NCBI GenBank assembly: GCA_016208165.1
Contig: JACQYL010000097.1
Coordinates: 1-45,699 of the forward strand
Source of the DNA: Deltaproteobacteria bacterium
Lineage (GTDB): Bacteria > Desulfobacterota > Desulfarculia > JACQYL01
Reading direction: 5' to 3'
Length of the DNA stretch: 45,699 nucleotides
The first letter of the stretch is position 1. Each line of letters starts with the position of its first letter. Positions 25,521 to 34,199 of the stretch are shown in pieces. The notes under the pieces were generated by a model. The model saw only the letters and a list, made by a program, of their open reading frames with translations. It ran no database searches and was not told the origin of the DNA. The translations under genes and the position numbers were made by a program.

Positions 25521-26579
25521 TCACATATTGGCCCTCCCTCCTGTCGGAAGCGTTATTCGAAACAGAGTGCCTTTCCCCGGCTGACTTTCCACATCGATTC
25601 TTCCGTCGTGTTTTTCCACCACGTTTTTCGCCACCGCCAATCCGAGGCCCGTCCCTTTGTCCTTGGTTGTAACATAAGGCGAAAAGATCGTTTCGATGGC
25701 ATTTTCAGGGATCCCGCAGCCCGTGTCTTCAATGCACGCGCTTATGAACGAACGGTTTTTGTCTATTGAGGTCGTTACTCGCAAGGTCTTTCCTACTTTA
25801 CCCTCCATCGCGTCAATGGCGTTTAGCAGTATGTTGTTAAAGAGCTGCTGGAGGCCGAATTTGTCCGCAAATAGGTTCACCTCGCCTAGAGTCAGTTCTT
25901 TCTTCAGTTCAATTCCCTTGAGTATCATTAACCCATTGAACATGCTTAAACATTCTTCTAACAAACCATTAATATCTACAAGTGTCGATTTGTCGATATC
26001 CTTTCTGCCCAGCTTAAGGATTTCTTCATTTATTTTACTGATCCTATCCGTGGACTCGAGTATCCGATGGATGTTCTTCTTGATCACTTCGGAATCGTCT
26101 ATATGACAACTCGCCAGTTCGGCGCTTCCTATGATACACACCAACGGATTGTTAATTTGATGTACGAGTTTTTGGACACGTTCGCACAATTCCTGATGAG
26201 TCTCCTCCTGCCCGGAGATGACCACCGTCCGCTGGATCTCATCCAGCAGTTGTTCCAGGGTGAAAGGCTTTTCGATATACCCCTGACAGCCGCTTCGTAG
26301 TGCATTAATAACGATCTGTTTATCCCCATAGGCTGTCATCAGTATAAAAGGCAATGTCTTACGGACGGAACGTACGCGGTTGAGGAGTTCGATGCCGTTC
26401 ATGTCCGGCATGGCGTAATCCGTGATCACCATTCCGACACCTTCGCCGGCAACGCTTTTCAACACATCCAGGGCCTCCTGTCCGCTTTTGGCTCCAACGA
26501 AGTCATACCCCTTGCTCCGCAACCCTCTTCTCAGACTTTCCAACTGGACCGCTTCATCGTCGACTACCAACAAGACCAT
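25521..26579 (-). CDS. Receiver-histidine kinase hybrid, soluble
   Basis: A 352-residue protein with an N-terminal receiver domain (about 1-118; acidic pair at 7-8, phosphoacceptor Asp54 in ITDYAMPD, Lys of IEKPF) joined to a kinase core. The HisKA-like helix has the phospho-His140 in LVHQINNPLV, and the HATPase domain has N-box FNNILLNAIDAM, G1 EDTGCGIPENA and G2 KGTGLGLAVA. No membrane helix is present. The receiver may gate the attached kinase. The ATG at 26579 follows GGGGA at good spacing; a start 12 codons earlier is possible. A sigma-54 promoter about 265 bases upstream of the start, right after the sigma-54 activator gene, should control it. Confidence 0.88.
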   Translation of the reverse strand: MVLLVVDDEAVQLESLRRGLRSKGYDFVGAKSGQEALDVLKSVAGEGVGMVITDYAMPDMNGIELLNRVRSVRKTLPFILMTAYGDKQIVINALRSGCQGYIEKPFTLEQLLDEIQRTVVISGQEETHQELCERVQKLVHQINNPLVCIIGSAELASCHIDDSEVIKKNIHRILESTDRISKINEEILKLGRKDIDKSTLVDINGLLEECLSMFNGLMILKGIELKKELTLGEVNLFADKFGLQQLFNNILLNAIDAMEGKVGKTLRVTTSIDKNRSFISACIEDTGCGIPENAIETIFSPYVTTKDKGTGLGLAVAKNVVEKHDGRIDVESQPGKGTLFRITLPTGGRANM

Positions 26580-27084
26580 CGGCGTTCCCCTTTCTGTGAT
26601 GTAAGAAATATCCATGCGTGACGGGCCGATGCCAATTTCAGTGGAAACAGATCAATTATCCATCCTATTGCTCGTTCCCCAATCGCATCCGTCTTCATTT
26701 CACTCACATATGGCTCCATTCAATATTTGAAACCGGACATATAGTGCGAAACAGTCGCGCTCATCCCTATCTCTTTTGAGGGGTCCGCGTGTGTATCCGC
26801 GAGTACGGTGATTCACGGCCCAGGCCGGGCGTTCCATGGAGGAAAGCAACTAGTGTGCCACGAAAACCAAACCTGCGCTTTGTCTTAAATAGCTGAAGGA
26901 TTTTAATGACTTAATGAATAGAGAGGGGTCGATGATGCGTCGCCGGGCATTTCCATTATGCCGGACCGCAGGCGCCAAATTGGGGCATGTCTATAAATAA
27001 GGTGCTCTTGTCAACGGGTTAGACGGAATCGCGCCATTTTGGAGTAGTTCATTTTGGTCATATCCCCGTTGCTTCCGGCATCGG
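26580..27084. other. Regulatory interval between activator and REC-kinase genes
   Basis: About 505 bases without a gene. It contains the minus-strand sigma-54 promoter described separately, implying a leader of about 255 bases before the REC-kinase start. An imperfect palindrome CCGGGCAT..ATGCCGG (about 26943-26965) upstream of the promoter could be an activator site, but its arms differ by one base. Confidence 0.5.
26845..26860 (-). promoter_or_regulatory. Sigma-54 (-24/-12) promoter
   Basis: Read on the minus strand the site is TGGCAC-ACTAG-TTGCT, with exact sigma-54 spacing between GG and GC. It differs from the promoter at 2635 only within the five-base spacer. It lies downstream of the sigma-54 activator gene (ending at 27085) and points to the REC-kinase and HDOD-GGDEF genes. 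Start of transcription is expected near 26834. Confidence 0.78.
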
Positions 27085-28452
27085 TCATTCGCCATACGAC
27101 TCCAGCTTTCTTCGAAGCGTATTGAGTCCGATACCCAACAGCTTGGCCGTCCGGCTCTTGTTCCTGCCCGCCACCTGATAAGCCCTCAGAATATGATCTC
27201 TTTCCACATCCGCCAATGGCTTCATCCGCGGGGAACCGTCCTGAAAGCTGTCTTTCGCCTGAACCTTCCGCTTTCGCACGTTCTCGGGAAGTAAGCCGGG
27301 TCTGATCGAACCTCCTTGCGCCAGGTTCAACGCCGAGTGAAGAATGGATCTGAGTTCTCTGATATTACCGGGATAGTCGTAGGTCATGAGCATAGACATG
27401 GCATCGTCCTCGACGTGAACCTTTTCCGGATCGCCGGCCAGTTCACCAAGGAACGCGTCGACCAACAGGGGAATGTCCTCTTTACGCTCTCTGAGCGGAG
27501 GCAGGTGGAGCCATGCACCCTTGAGGCGATAGTACAGGTCCTTACGAAATCGGCCGGCCGCCATCAATTGCTCCAAATCCTCGTTGGTGGCGGCGACAAA
27601 GCGGATGTCCGCCTTTCTGGGCTGGCTGCTTCCCAACTTGAGATATTCCCCTTCCTGCAGCACCCGATGGAGCTTCCCCTGCATTTCGGGAGGCAATACT
27701 CCGATCTCGTCGAGAAACAGTGTCCCATTGTTGGTTTGCTCGATGTACCCCGAACGCTCCCGGTCCGCCCCGGTGAACGAGCCTCTGGTATGTCCGAAGA
27801 ATTCGGCCTCAAATAGGGTGCCTGTCAGAGACGCCATGTTTACGGCGGTGAACACGCGGCTTGCTCGTGGGCTCGCCAAATGAATGGCTCTGGCCAACAG
27901 TTCCTTGCCCGTGCCGCTTTCCCCCGTGATCAATACGGGCACGTTGCTTGGAGCATGCAGTTCCGCTTCCTTCAGCACCCGGATCAATTTCTTGGACTGT
28001 GTGATGATGGGAAGAAACGCCTCTTTATGTTCCAGACCCGGAGGAACGTTCCGCTTTGAAAGGTGGAGAATGTCCAGGAACCGCTTCCGTTCCAACGCTC
28101 GATCAACCGCCTGGATCAGGTCATCTCTGGACACCGGCTTGACCAGATATTCGTAAGCCCCTTTCCTGATGCTTTCCACGGCCATTCGAGCTTCATTGAG
28201 CGCCGTGACCATGATGCATTCGGTATGCGGGCTCTGAGCACGGATAAATTCGAGCAGTTCGATGCCGCTCATCCCCGGCATGGTGATATCGATCAGAGCC
28301 AGGTCAAACCGATCTTCCCCCCGAAACAGCTCAGCCGCCCGTATCGGATCGCTTTCGATCCGAACGCCTTTGAAGCCGGCGGTAATCAGCCCTCTCCGAA
28401 CGCTTTCGAGGAAGTCCCGTTCGTCGTCTATGACAAGTATGTTGTTGCTCAT
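27085..28452 (-). CDS. NtrC-family sigma-54-dependent response regulator
   Basis: A 455-residue activator. Receiver domain (about 1-122) with VIDDE, phosphoacceptor Asp55 in LIDITMPG and the Lys of VKPV. AAA+ domain (about 150-380) with Walker A GESGTGKE, a GSFTGA version of the sigma-54 contact loop, Walker B GTLFLDEIG and RKDLYYRLKG. The C-terminal Fis-type HTH reads AGRNKSRTAKLLGIGLNTLRRKLE. The frame is open upstream of the ATG at 28452 but only TTG could extend it, so 28452 is preferred although its Shine-Dalgarno is weak. It stands between a REC-PAS-kinase gene, its likely phosphodonor, and a sigma-54 promoter, its likely target. Confidence 0.9.
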   Translation of the reverse strand: MSNNILVIDDERDFLESVRRGLITAGFKGVRIESDPIRAAELFRGEDRFDLALIDITMPGMSGIELLEFIRAQSPHTECIMVTALNEARMAVESIRKGAYEYLVKPVSRDDLIQAVDRALERKRFLDILHLSKRNVPPGLEHKEAFLPIITQSKKLIRVLKEAELHAPSNVPVLITGESGTGKELLARAIHLASPRASRVFTAVNMASLTGTLFEAEFFGHTRGSFTGADRERSGYIEQTNNGTLFLDEIGVLPPEMQGKLHRVLQEGEYLKLGSSQPRKADIRFVAATNEDLEQLMAAGRFRKDLYYRLKGAWLHLPPLRERKEDIPLLVDAFLGELAGDPEKVHVEDDAMSMLMTYDYPGNIRELRSILHSALNLAQGGSIRPGLLPENVRKRKVQAKDSFQDGSPRMKPLADVERDHILRAYQVAGRNKSRTAKLLGIGLNTLRRKLESYGE

Positions 28453-28581
28453 TCGGAATGAACCCGACTTGAAAGAGGAAGCGAAAGTCCTCTTGGTCAA
28501 AAAAGAGGCGGGCGCGCCCTACAGGGACGTTCCCTAGGGAGCACGGCGGACACGTATCCACACTTCAAGGCGCTGCGCTTT

Positions 28582-28706
28582 ACAGGCTGTTGAAAAACGC
28601 GATCTGCGGCGTTCCGCTTCAACCCTCGTCACTGCGACGTACTCTATGTACGACTCATTCCTCGGGATTTGCGCGCCTTGCATCTCATCGTTTTTCGACG
28701 GCCTGT
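28582..28706. mobile_element. MITE-like element with 18-bp terminal inverted repeats
   Basis: A 125-base unit bounded by ACAGGCTGTTGAAAAACG at 28582-28599 and an inverted copy at 28689-28706 differing at two positions. Its interior has a CGTAC/GTACG hairpin and no coding sequence. The wording of the element (CTCGTCACTGCGACGTAC, then CATTCCTCGGGATTTGCG) resembles a dispersed repeat I recall from Desulfobacterota genomes. It lies between the sigma-54 activator and the REC-PAS-kinase genes. Confidence 0.55.
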
Positions 28707-28732
28707 AACAACCCCGCTATTTCAACGGGCTG

Positions 28733-30373
28733 TTAAACAGCCATGCGGGGTTCTTCATGCACTGCTACGGGGTCTGTTCTGAGGTCACAAAACGCACTGA
28801 GATGTTCATTCTTCCAAAGATGTTTGGTGGTCCTGGGCAGCACCAGCCTGAACTTGCTCCCAATGCCGGCCTGGCTTTCCACCTCGATGCGCCATCCCTC
28901 CCGCTCGACAATACTGTGGCATACGTAAAGGCCGAGGCCCGTTCCTACACCGGCGCCCTTGGTAGTGTAAAACGGATCGAAGATCTTCCGTATATGACCC
29001 TCTTCGATCCCGCATCCATTGTCGCTCACTTCGATGATCAATTCATCCTGTGCGGTTTCCCGATCTCGAATGGAAAGTTTCACCCACGACCCATCCTTGT
29101 CCATGGCCTGAGCCGCATTGATCAATAGATTGATCAATATTTGTTCCAAAGCCTCCGGGTTGGTGTATACCGGAGACAGGCCTTCCTGGACATCCAATTC
29201 AAACGACTTGACCCTTTTCTTAATCTCTCCCCGGCAAATAGCGACACCTTTATCGATCACGTGACGCAAGTCGATCCATTGACCTTTGTCCTGCGAGCTT
29301 TCCCTGGCAAACTCGTTCAGGCTGGAAATGGTGGCGCTGATGCGGTTGGAGCCATGTTCGAGATTATCCAGAAGCCGGAAAAGGTCTCGCCTGAATTCCG
29401 GATACGACATGCCGAACAATTGGTAATTCGGGCGTTTCTCCGCATGCTTGTCCATAATGGGGAGGAGTTCTTTCAAGTAATCGCGAAGAATGGGAATATT
29501 AAAGCTGATGAAGTTGTTGGGATTATTGATTTCGTGAGCAATTCCGGACATGAGCAGCCCCAGAGAAGCCAGTTTTTCACTGGTGGCCAACTGCCTCTGC
29601 AACAGTTTTGCTTCAGTGATGTCTTCAATAACGTAAATAAAACCGGAAACGGTTCCGTCTTTCCCGAACGTCGGAAACGCATGAACCTTCAAATCGGATC
29701 GGCTGCCGTCCTTCTTGATGATTTCACGTTCCATCTCCGCAGGCAAGCCGGCGGCCATGGCGCGAACGCCGGGACACTCGCTGCAAACGGCATCGCGTCT
29801 TCTGAATTCCCGGTAACACTTGTTCCCGACCAGGGCGGAAGGCGAATTCTCGAACATGCGACCTTGAGCCGAATTGGTCATGATGATGGTATGACGCGCA
29901 TCCATCAGCGTGATGCCGATATCGATGTTTTCAACAAGGGTCCGATAGCGCTCTTCACTCTCCCGGAGCGCGTCTTCAGCCCGCTTTCGTTCGCTTTCCA
30001 GTCGCTTGTGGTTCGTCGCATTCTCGATTACTTTGAGCAGTTCTTCCAGTTCAAAAGGTTTCTTCAGGTAATCGTAGGCGCCTCTGCGCAAGACCTCCAA
30101 CACCGATTCCACAGACACGTATCCCGTGATGGTAACCACCAGCGTCTGGGGGCTGTGACGCTGTATATAATCCATCACGCCGTAACCACTGATGTCCGGT
30201 ATGACGATATCCAACAGCGCCAAATCGAACGAGACGCGGCTGATAAGCTCCAACGCCTCGCGCCCGCTCGTACAGGCCGTCACCTCGTACCCCTGTCGCG
30301 TCAGGAGTTCTTTTAGACTGCCACACATCAACGGGTCATCGTCTACGACAAGAATCTTAGGCACAAAAAACAT
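28733..30373 (-). CDS. Receiver-PAS-histidine kinase hybrid, soluble
   Basis: A 546-residue cytosolic protein. Receiver domain (about 4-120; DDD at 11-13, phosphoacceptor Asp55, Lys of LKKPF), a coiled-coil linker (about 120-145), a PAS domain (about 146-255) and a kinase core with phospho-His280 in SGIAHEINNPNN, N-box NLLINAAQAM, G1 SDNGCGIEEG and G2 GVGTGLGLYVC. The PAS domain contains three cysteines (186, 197, 200: NKCYREF, then AVCSECPG), which may bind a metal or iron-sulfur cluster or act as redox switch. The start at 30373 has GGAGGAAAC upstream. It is the first gene of the minus-strand signalling island. A 15-base palindrome (28728-28742) overlaps its stop codon. Confidence 0.9.
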   Translation of the reverse strand: MFFVPKILVVDDDPLMCGSLKELLTRQGYEVTACTSGREALELISRVSFDLALLDIVIPDISGYGVMDYIQRHSPQTLVVTITGYVSVESVLEVLRRGAYDYLKKPFELEELLKVIENATNHKRLESERKRAEDALRESEERYRTLVENIDIGITLMDARHTIIMTNSAQGRMFENSPSALVGNKCYREFRRRDAVCSECPGVRAMAAGLPAEMEREIIKKDGSRSDLKVHAFPTFGKDGTVSGFIYVIEDITEAKLLQRQLATSEKLASLGLLMSGIAHEINNPNNFISFNIPILRDYLKELLPIMDKHAEKRPNYQLFGMSYPEFRRDLFRLLDNLEHGSNRISATISSLNEFARESSQDKGQWIDLRHVIDKGVAICRGEIKKRVKSFELDVQEGLSPVYTNPEALEQILINLLINAAQAMDKDGSWVKLSIRDRETAQDELIIEVSDNGCGIEEGHIRKIFDPFYTTKGAGVGTGLGLYVCHSIVEREGWRIEVESQAGIGSKFRLVLPRTTKHLWKNEHLSAFCDLRTDPVAVHEEPRMAV

Positions 30374-31497
30374 GTTTCCTCCGAAACCGAATGCACCGGA
30401 CGTCTTGAACGGGATCGCGATTCAACTAAAAAGCCTCTCTTTAACTATCTAACCATTTAAATTTGTTACGCTTGTTACTAAACTTCGACATTTCTACGAA
30501 CGTATCGGCGTTCCTTGGCCGGTGTGGGATTCGAACTGTCTTCAGAATCGTTTATGGCCTTGAAGTACTCCTGATTCTTCCTTTTGGTACAAGAAGACTT
30601 TCCGCTGCCTCTGTGATATACTGGTTTGTCTCTAATATCGGATGCGGCATGGAATATCTTTAGTTATGGAATCCTCGTCTTAGTATTGGCGAATAGAAAG
30701 AAAGGCGAAACGATTTCTTAACCCCTATTCCCTGATCATCAAAAACTGTCGCTTATCATTATAAAAACGGCCAAAGGTGTCAAGAACATAAATTCAGATA
30801 GATGACGGAAGTACAGTATTGAAGCTGAGGACAAGTTCCCGGCAAATGCTCCGTTGATGCTTGCTCTTCATGAATACGCCACGCGGGATGGATGTTTTCC
30901 ACGAACAGGCGAGCATGTTCAGATAGATCAGCTCGGGATGAAGAAGCCTTCATTTCTGCGGTCGAATACAATAACCTGGACATGCGAGGGACCCTCTTCA
31001 TATAGTTAAGATATCATATACTCAGTACATCAAACATCCATGTAATACCGTGGATAAACGCACATCCTATTCCGCCGTCACCTATGCACCCGGCCGATGT
31101 CGGCTGATCCTTCAAAGGCGCCTGCTTGGAACAGCCCTTGACCCGATCGTTTCAGACCGGAGCCGCCCCTCGGGACGGCTCGAATCCGGAAGTCACGGGA
31201 AATTCCCCGGAAGCTTCTCCGTTAGGGTATCCAAGGTGGGGGCGGCTCCGCGCCTGCCCACTGAAAAGAGGTTGCCTTGAGGCCCCCCCGTAGATAAACT
31301 GATCGCACGTTCAGGACCGTCTATACATACTTCACTTGGATGCCAATGAAGTCCGGAAGGACCTGGTTCCCTCTCGGACCTGACATACAAGCGAGCCGGA
31401 TATCAAAACAACCGGCGCCTATCCCAAAGAGAACAAGGACAAGGCCGCGGAAGCACCCGCCGTTGCCTACTCGACGGATGCCGCGGATGCCTACTAT
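30374..31497. other. Long gene-free interval between divergent operons
   Basis: About 1,120 bases separate the REC-PAS-kinase (minus) from the 2-oxoacid oxidoreductase operon (plus). The part from 30430 to about 31030 is clearly richer in A and T than the surroundings, and its open frames (for example 30780-31001 minus) show no family. From about 31321 the plus strand reads as protein-like sequence in the frame of the following gene, but is interrupted by a TGA at 31381-31383. Promoters for both operons should lie here; none was identified with confidence. Confidence 0.45.
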
Positions 31498-33192
31498 ATG
31501 GACGTCAATGTTCCGTGCCAGGCCGGATGCCCGGCGGCCACCAATATACCGGCGTACATCCGATGCCTGTTCGAGCATCGCTACGACGAGAGTTACCAAA
31601 TCAACCGGACGGCCAACCTATTACCGGGGGTTCTGGGACGCATCTGTTCACGTCCGTGCGAAGACCGATGCCGCCACGGAGAGCCCGAACTGGGCAAGCC
31701 GGTGAACATCTGCCACATCAAACGGGCTGCCGCGGACTTTCGTTCCGCGCCTGCGGGTCTCGAGCGCGTATCTCCGTCCATGGAGAAGACGATCGCCATC
31801 GTGGGAGCGGGTCCGGCGGGACTGGCCGCGGCTCATGACCTGGCCGCCATCGGCATGAAGGTGACCCTCCTGGAGGCTTTCGACGAGCCCGGAGGCATGC
31901 TGAAATACGGCATACCTCGATTTCGACTTCCCCGGGACGTCCTGAAGGCCGAGATTGAGGCCATTCTTGAACTGGGAATCACGCTGAAAACCGGGTGCCG
32001 GGTGGGAAGCGATATCTCGCTTCGGGAGCTTCTCGATCGGTATGACGCCGTTCTACTCGCTGCCGGATGTTATGTTCCAGGAGGGTTGGGTGTTCCGGGC
32101 GAGGAGCTGCCGGGCGTGCTGACGGGCCTGGACATGATGATGGACCTCGAGGCCCTCCGTTTACCCGAATTGGGAAGACGGGTGCTGGTCCTGGGGGCAG
32201 GGTTTACCGCCTTCGACTGCGCCCGAACGGCTCTACGCTCAGGGGCGGAAGACGTGGCCATCTGCATCCGGAGAACGGAAGAGGACTTTACCGTCACCGA
32301 AGACGAGATTTTTCAAGCCAAGAAGGAGGGGATCCGTATTCTGACGCTGATGACATCGAGCCGCATCCTCGGCCGGGATCGGGTGGAAGGGGTGGAGTTT
32401 CTCCGAACCCGACCCGCAGGCTTCGGACCGGACGGACGGCGCCGGATCGAGGCCATCGAGGGGAGCGGGTTCGTCCTGCCGGCGGATACCGTTGTCGTGG
32501 CTGTGGGGCAAAAGCCCGCACCCTTCCCTTTTCCCGGCGACGGGAATCGCGACGGCCGACTCGAGGTGTCCACCGATCAGGTTCGAACCTCCGTTTCCGG
32601 CCTATACGTGGCCGGTGATTACAAGACGGGACCTTCGACGGTGATCCAGGCCATTGCCGGCGGTCGGGAAGCGGCTGAACGCATCGCCGAAGACTTGACG
32701 GGAAGGGTCTTTCGTCGGACATGCGTTCGCCAGGAAGACACGAACGCCACGGACCGGCAACGGAGTTGGGACTATCTGCCCAGACAGGAGATGCCCACCG
32801 TGGAACCCGTGGGTGCGCGTCTCGAGGGCGGCTCCATGGAAGTGGAAACGGGCTTTTCCGGGGAACAGGCTTCCGAGGAGGCGAAACGTTGCTACCTGTG
32901 CTACCTGCACTACGAAATAGATATGAACCGATGCATTTACTGCCGGTACTGCATTGACGTAGCTCCCAGGGATTGCATTAAGCTCGTCAGCCGGATCCAG
33001 CTCAATGACGACGGAGCCGTGATCGGCCTTGAAGAAACCGCCGACTGGCGTGAAGTCAATGCCGTGGTCATCGACAACTCCCGCTGCATACGGTGTGGCG
33101 AGTGCGTTCGTGTGTGTCCGGTGGATTGTATATCCGTGACGCGAGTGGAACGGGTGGAACGAATCCATGAAGAAGGTGCGAACCATGCATGA
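31498..33192 (+). CDS. GltD-like NAD(P)H/FAD oxidoreductase with C-terminal 2[4Fe-4S] domain
   Basis: A flavoprotein of at least 564 residues. The N-terminal GltD-type iron-sulfur domain has NVPCQAGCPAATNIPAY and ICSRPCEDRCRHGE. The FAD site follows (IAIVGAGPAGLAAAHDLA, about residues 97-114), then the NADPH site (VLVLGAGFTAFDCARTAL), the second FAD motif (GLYVAGDYKTGPST) and a ferredoxin domain with CIYCRYCIDVAPRDC and CIRCGECVRVCPVDC. It probably passes electrons between the 2-oxoacid oxidoreductase encoded downstream and NAD(P). The annotated ATG falls inside the conserved first motif, and relatives begin earlier. The same frame upstream is protein-like back to about 31303 but broken by TGA at 31381, so the true N-terminus is uncertain. 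The 3' end overlaps the next gene by 8 bases. Confidence 0.85.
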   Translation: MDVNVPCQAGCPAATNIPAYIRCLFEHRYDESYQINRTANLLPGVLGRICSRPCEDRCRHGEPELGKPVNICHIKRAAADFRSAPAGLERVSPSMEKTIAIVGAGPAGLAAAHDLAAIGMKVTLLEAFDEPGGMLKYGIPRFRLPRDVLKAEIEAILELGITLKTGCRVGSDISLRELLDRYDAVLLAAGCYVPGGLGVPGEELPGVLTGLDMMMDLEALRLPELGRRVLVLGAGFTAFDCARTALRSGAEDVAICIRRTEEDFTVTEDEIFQAKKEGIRILTLMTSSRILGRDRVEGVEFLRTRPAGFGPDGRRRIEAIEGSGFVLPADTVVVAVGQKPAPFPFPGDGNRDGRLEVSTDQVRTSVSGLYVAGDYKTGPSTVIQAIAGGREAAERIAEDLTGRVFRRTCVRQEDTNATDRQRSWDYLPRQEMPTVEPVGARLEGGSMEVETGFSGEQASEEAKRCYLCYLHYEIDMNRCIYCRYCIDVAPRDCIKLVSRIQLNDDGAVIGLEETADWREVNAVVIDNSRCIRCGECVRVCPVDCISVTRVERVERIHEEGANHA

Positions 33193-34198
33193 CGAGCATT
33201 TCGTCATTATCGGAAACGGACCGGCCGGGAACCAGGCCGCATTGACATTGAGGCAAAAGGTTCCGGAAGCCCGAATCACCATAATCAGCGCCGAACACGA
33301 GCGCTTCTATCGGCCCCACCTCCTGCCCGACTTTGTTGCCGGGACTCTTCCGGAAGACGAGGTGTACGCGGCGTCTCTCGATCATTACCGGACCCACCGG
33401 ATCAAACTTCGCCTGGGACAGCGGGTTGTAGCCGTGGATTTCTCGAAGCGAAACGTCCTGCTCGATCACAAGGAAACGGTCCGTTTCAGCGGTTTGATTC
33501 TGGCGGTAGGCGGCAAACCGAGAATCCCCGAGCCGTTGCTCGTGTTCAGGGACCTGCTGCTGACCTTCAAAACCTTCTCGGACGCCCGCACATGGATCGA
33601 TCGCCTGCGCCGTGCGGATTCGGTATTGATCATAGGCGGAGATCTGACTTCCCTGGCCGTTACAAAGACATTGCTCCGGCTGGGAAAAGAAGTGCGCTTC
33701 GTGTTGAACGAGGACGCTTTCTGGCCGGTCCGCTGCAAGCCGGAAGTGTTCCAGGAGGCGGCCCACCGATTGAGTCTCCAGGGAGTGAAGGTTCTCGAGG
33801 GGCGAAAGCTCCGAAGCGTGACCCGCGTCAACGAGGAACTATTCGAAGTGACGCTCGACCGCGAACGATTCCACGTGGGTCTGGTGGGTGCGTTTTTCGG
33901 CCTCGTGCCCCATGTTCGCTTTTTGGCCCGCTCGGGTCTAACCATCGAACGCGGCGTGCTGGTCGACGAAACGTTGAACGCCGGCCTTGAAGGCGTATAC
34001 GCGGCAGGCGACTGCGCCCAGGTCTACCATGCGCACATCCGGGACTACTGGGTGAGTATCGGGCATGACAACGCGGTGAACCTAGGCCGCATCGCCGCCT
34101 TGAATCTATTGGGCGAGAAGATGAAAGCCGAATCAAAAGGCGAGAGCATCGTGTGCGACGATGTCCGAGTGAACACGTCCTGGTGGAGGGATTTCTGA
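33185..34198 (+). CDS. FAD-dependent pyridine-nucleotide oxidoreductase
   Basis: A 337-residue protein of the glutathione-reductase-like two-Rossmann family. The FAD motif FVIIGNGPAGNQAALTLR is at about residues 5-22, followed by YRPHLLPDFVAG. The second Rossmann motif is VLIIGGDLTSLAVTKTLLRLG at about 149-169, where the usual GxGxxG reads GGDLTS, so NAD(P) binding may be altered. The closing FAD motif GVYAAGDCAQ is at about 272-281. There is no redox-active CxxC. ATG 33185 follows GAAGG; ATG 33167 is an alternative. It overlaps the GltD-like gene by 8 bases and precedes the oxidoreductase subunit by one base, so it is a translationally coupled member of the operon. Confidence 0.85.
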   Translation: MHDEHFVIIGNGPAGNQAALTLRQKVPEARITIISAEHERFYRPHLLPDFVAGTLPEDEVYAASLDHYRTHRIKLRLGQRVVAVDFSKRNVLLDHKETVRFSGLILAVGGKPRIPEPLLVFRDLLLTFKTFSDARTWIDRLRRADSVLIIGGDLTSLAVTKTLLRLGKEVRFVLNEDAFWPVRCKPEVFQEAAHRLSLQGVKVLEGRKLRSVTRVNEELFEVTLDRERFHVGLVGAFFGLVPHVRFLARSGLTIERGVLVDETLNAGLEGVYAAGDCAQVYHAHIRDYWVSIGHDNAVNLGRIAALNLLGEKMKAESKGESIVCDDVRVNTSWWRDF

Positions 34199-34199
34199 T

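Noticed and set aside
30516-30560. tRNA-like 3' end on the minus strand (reverse complement contains GTTCGAATCC, like a T-loop)
   Set aside because: The five bases before the loop (GACAG) do not pair with the five after it (CCCAC), and no anticodon or D arm could be placed.
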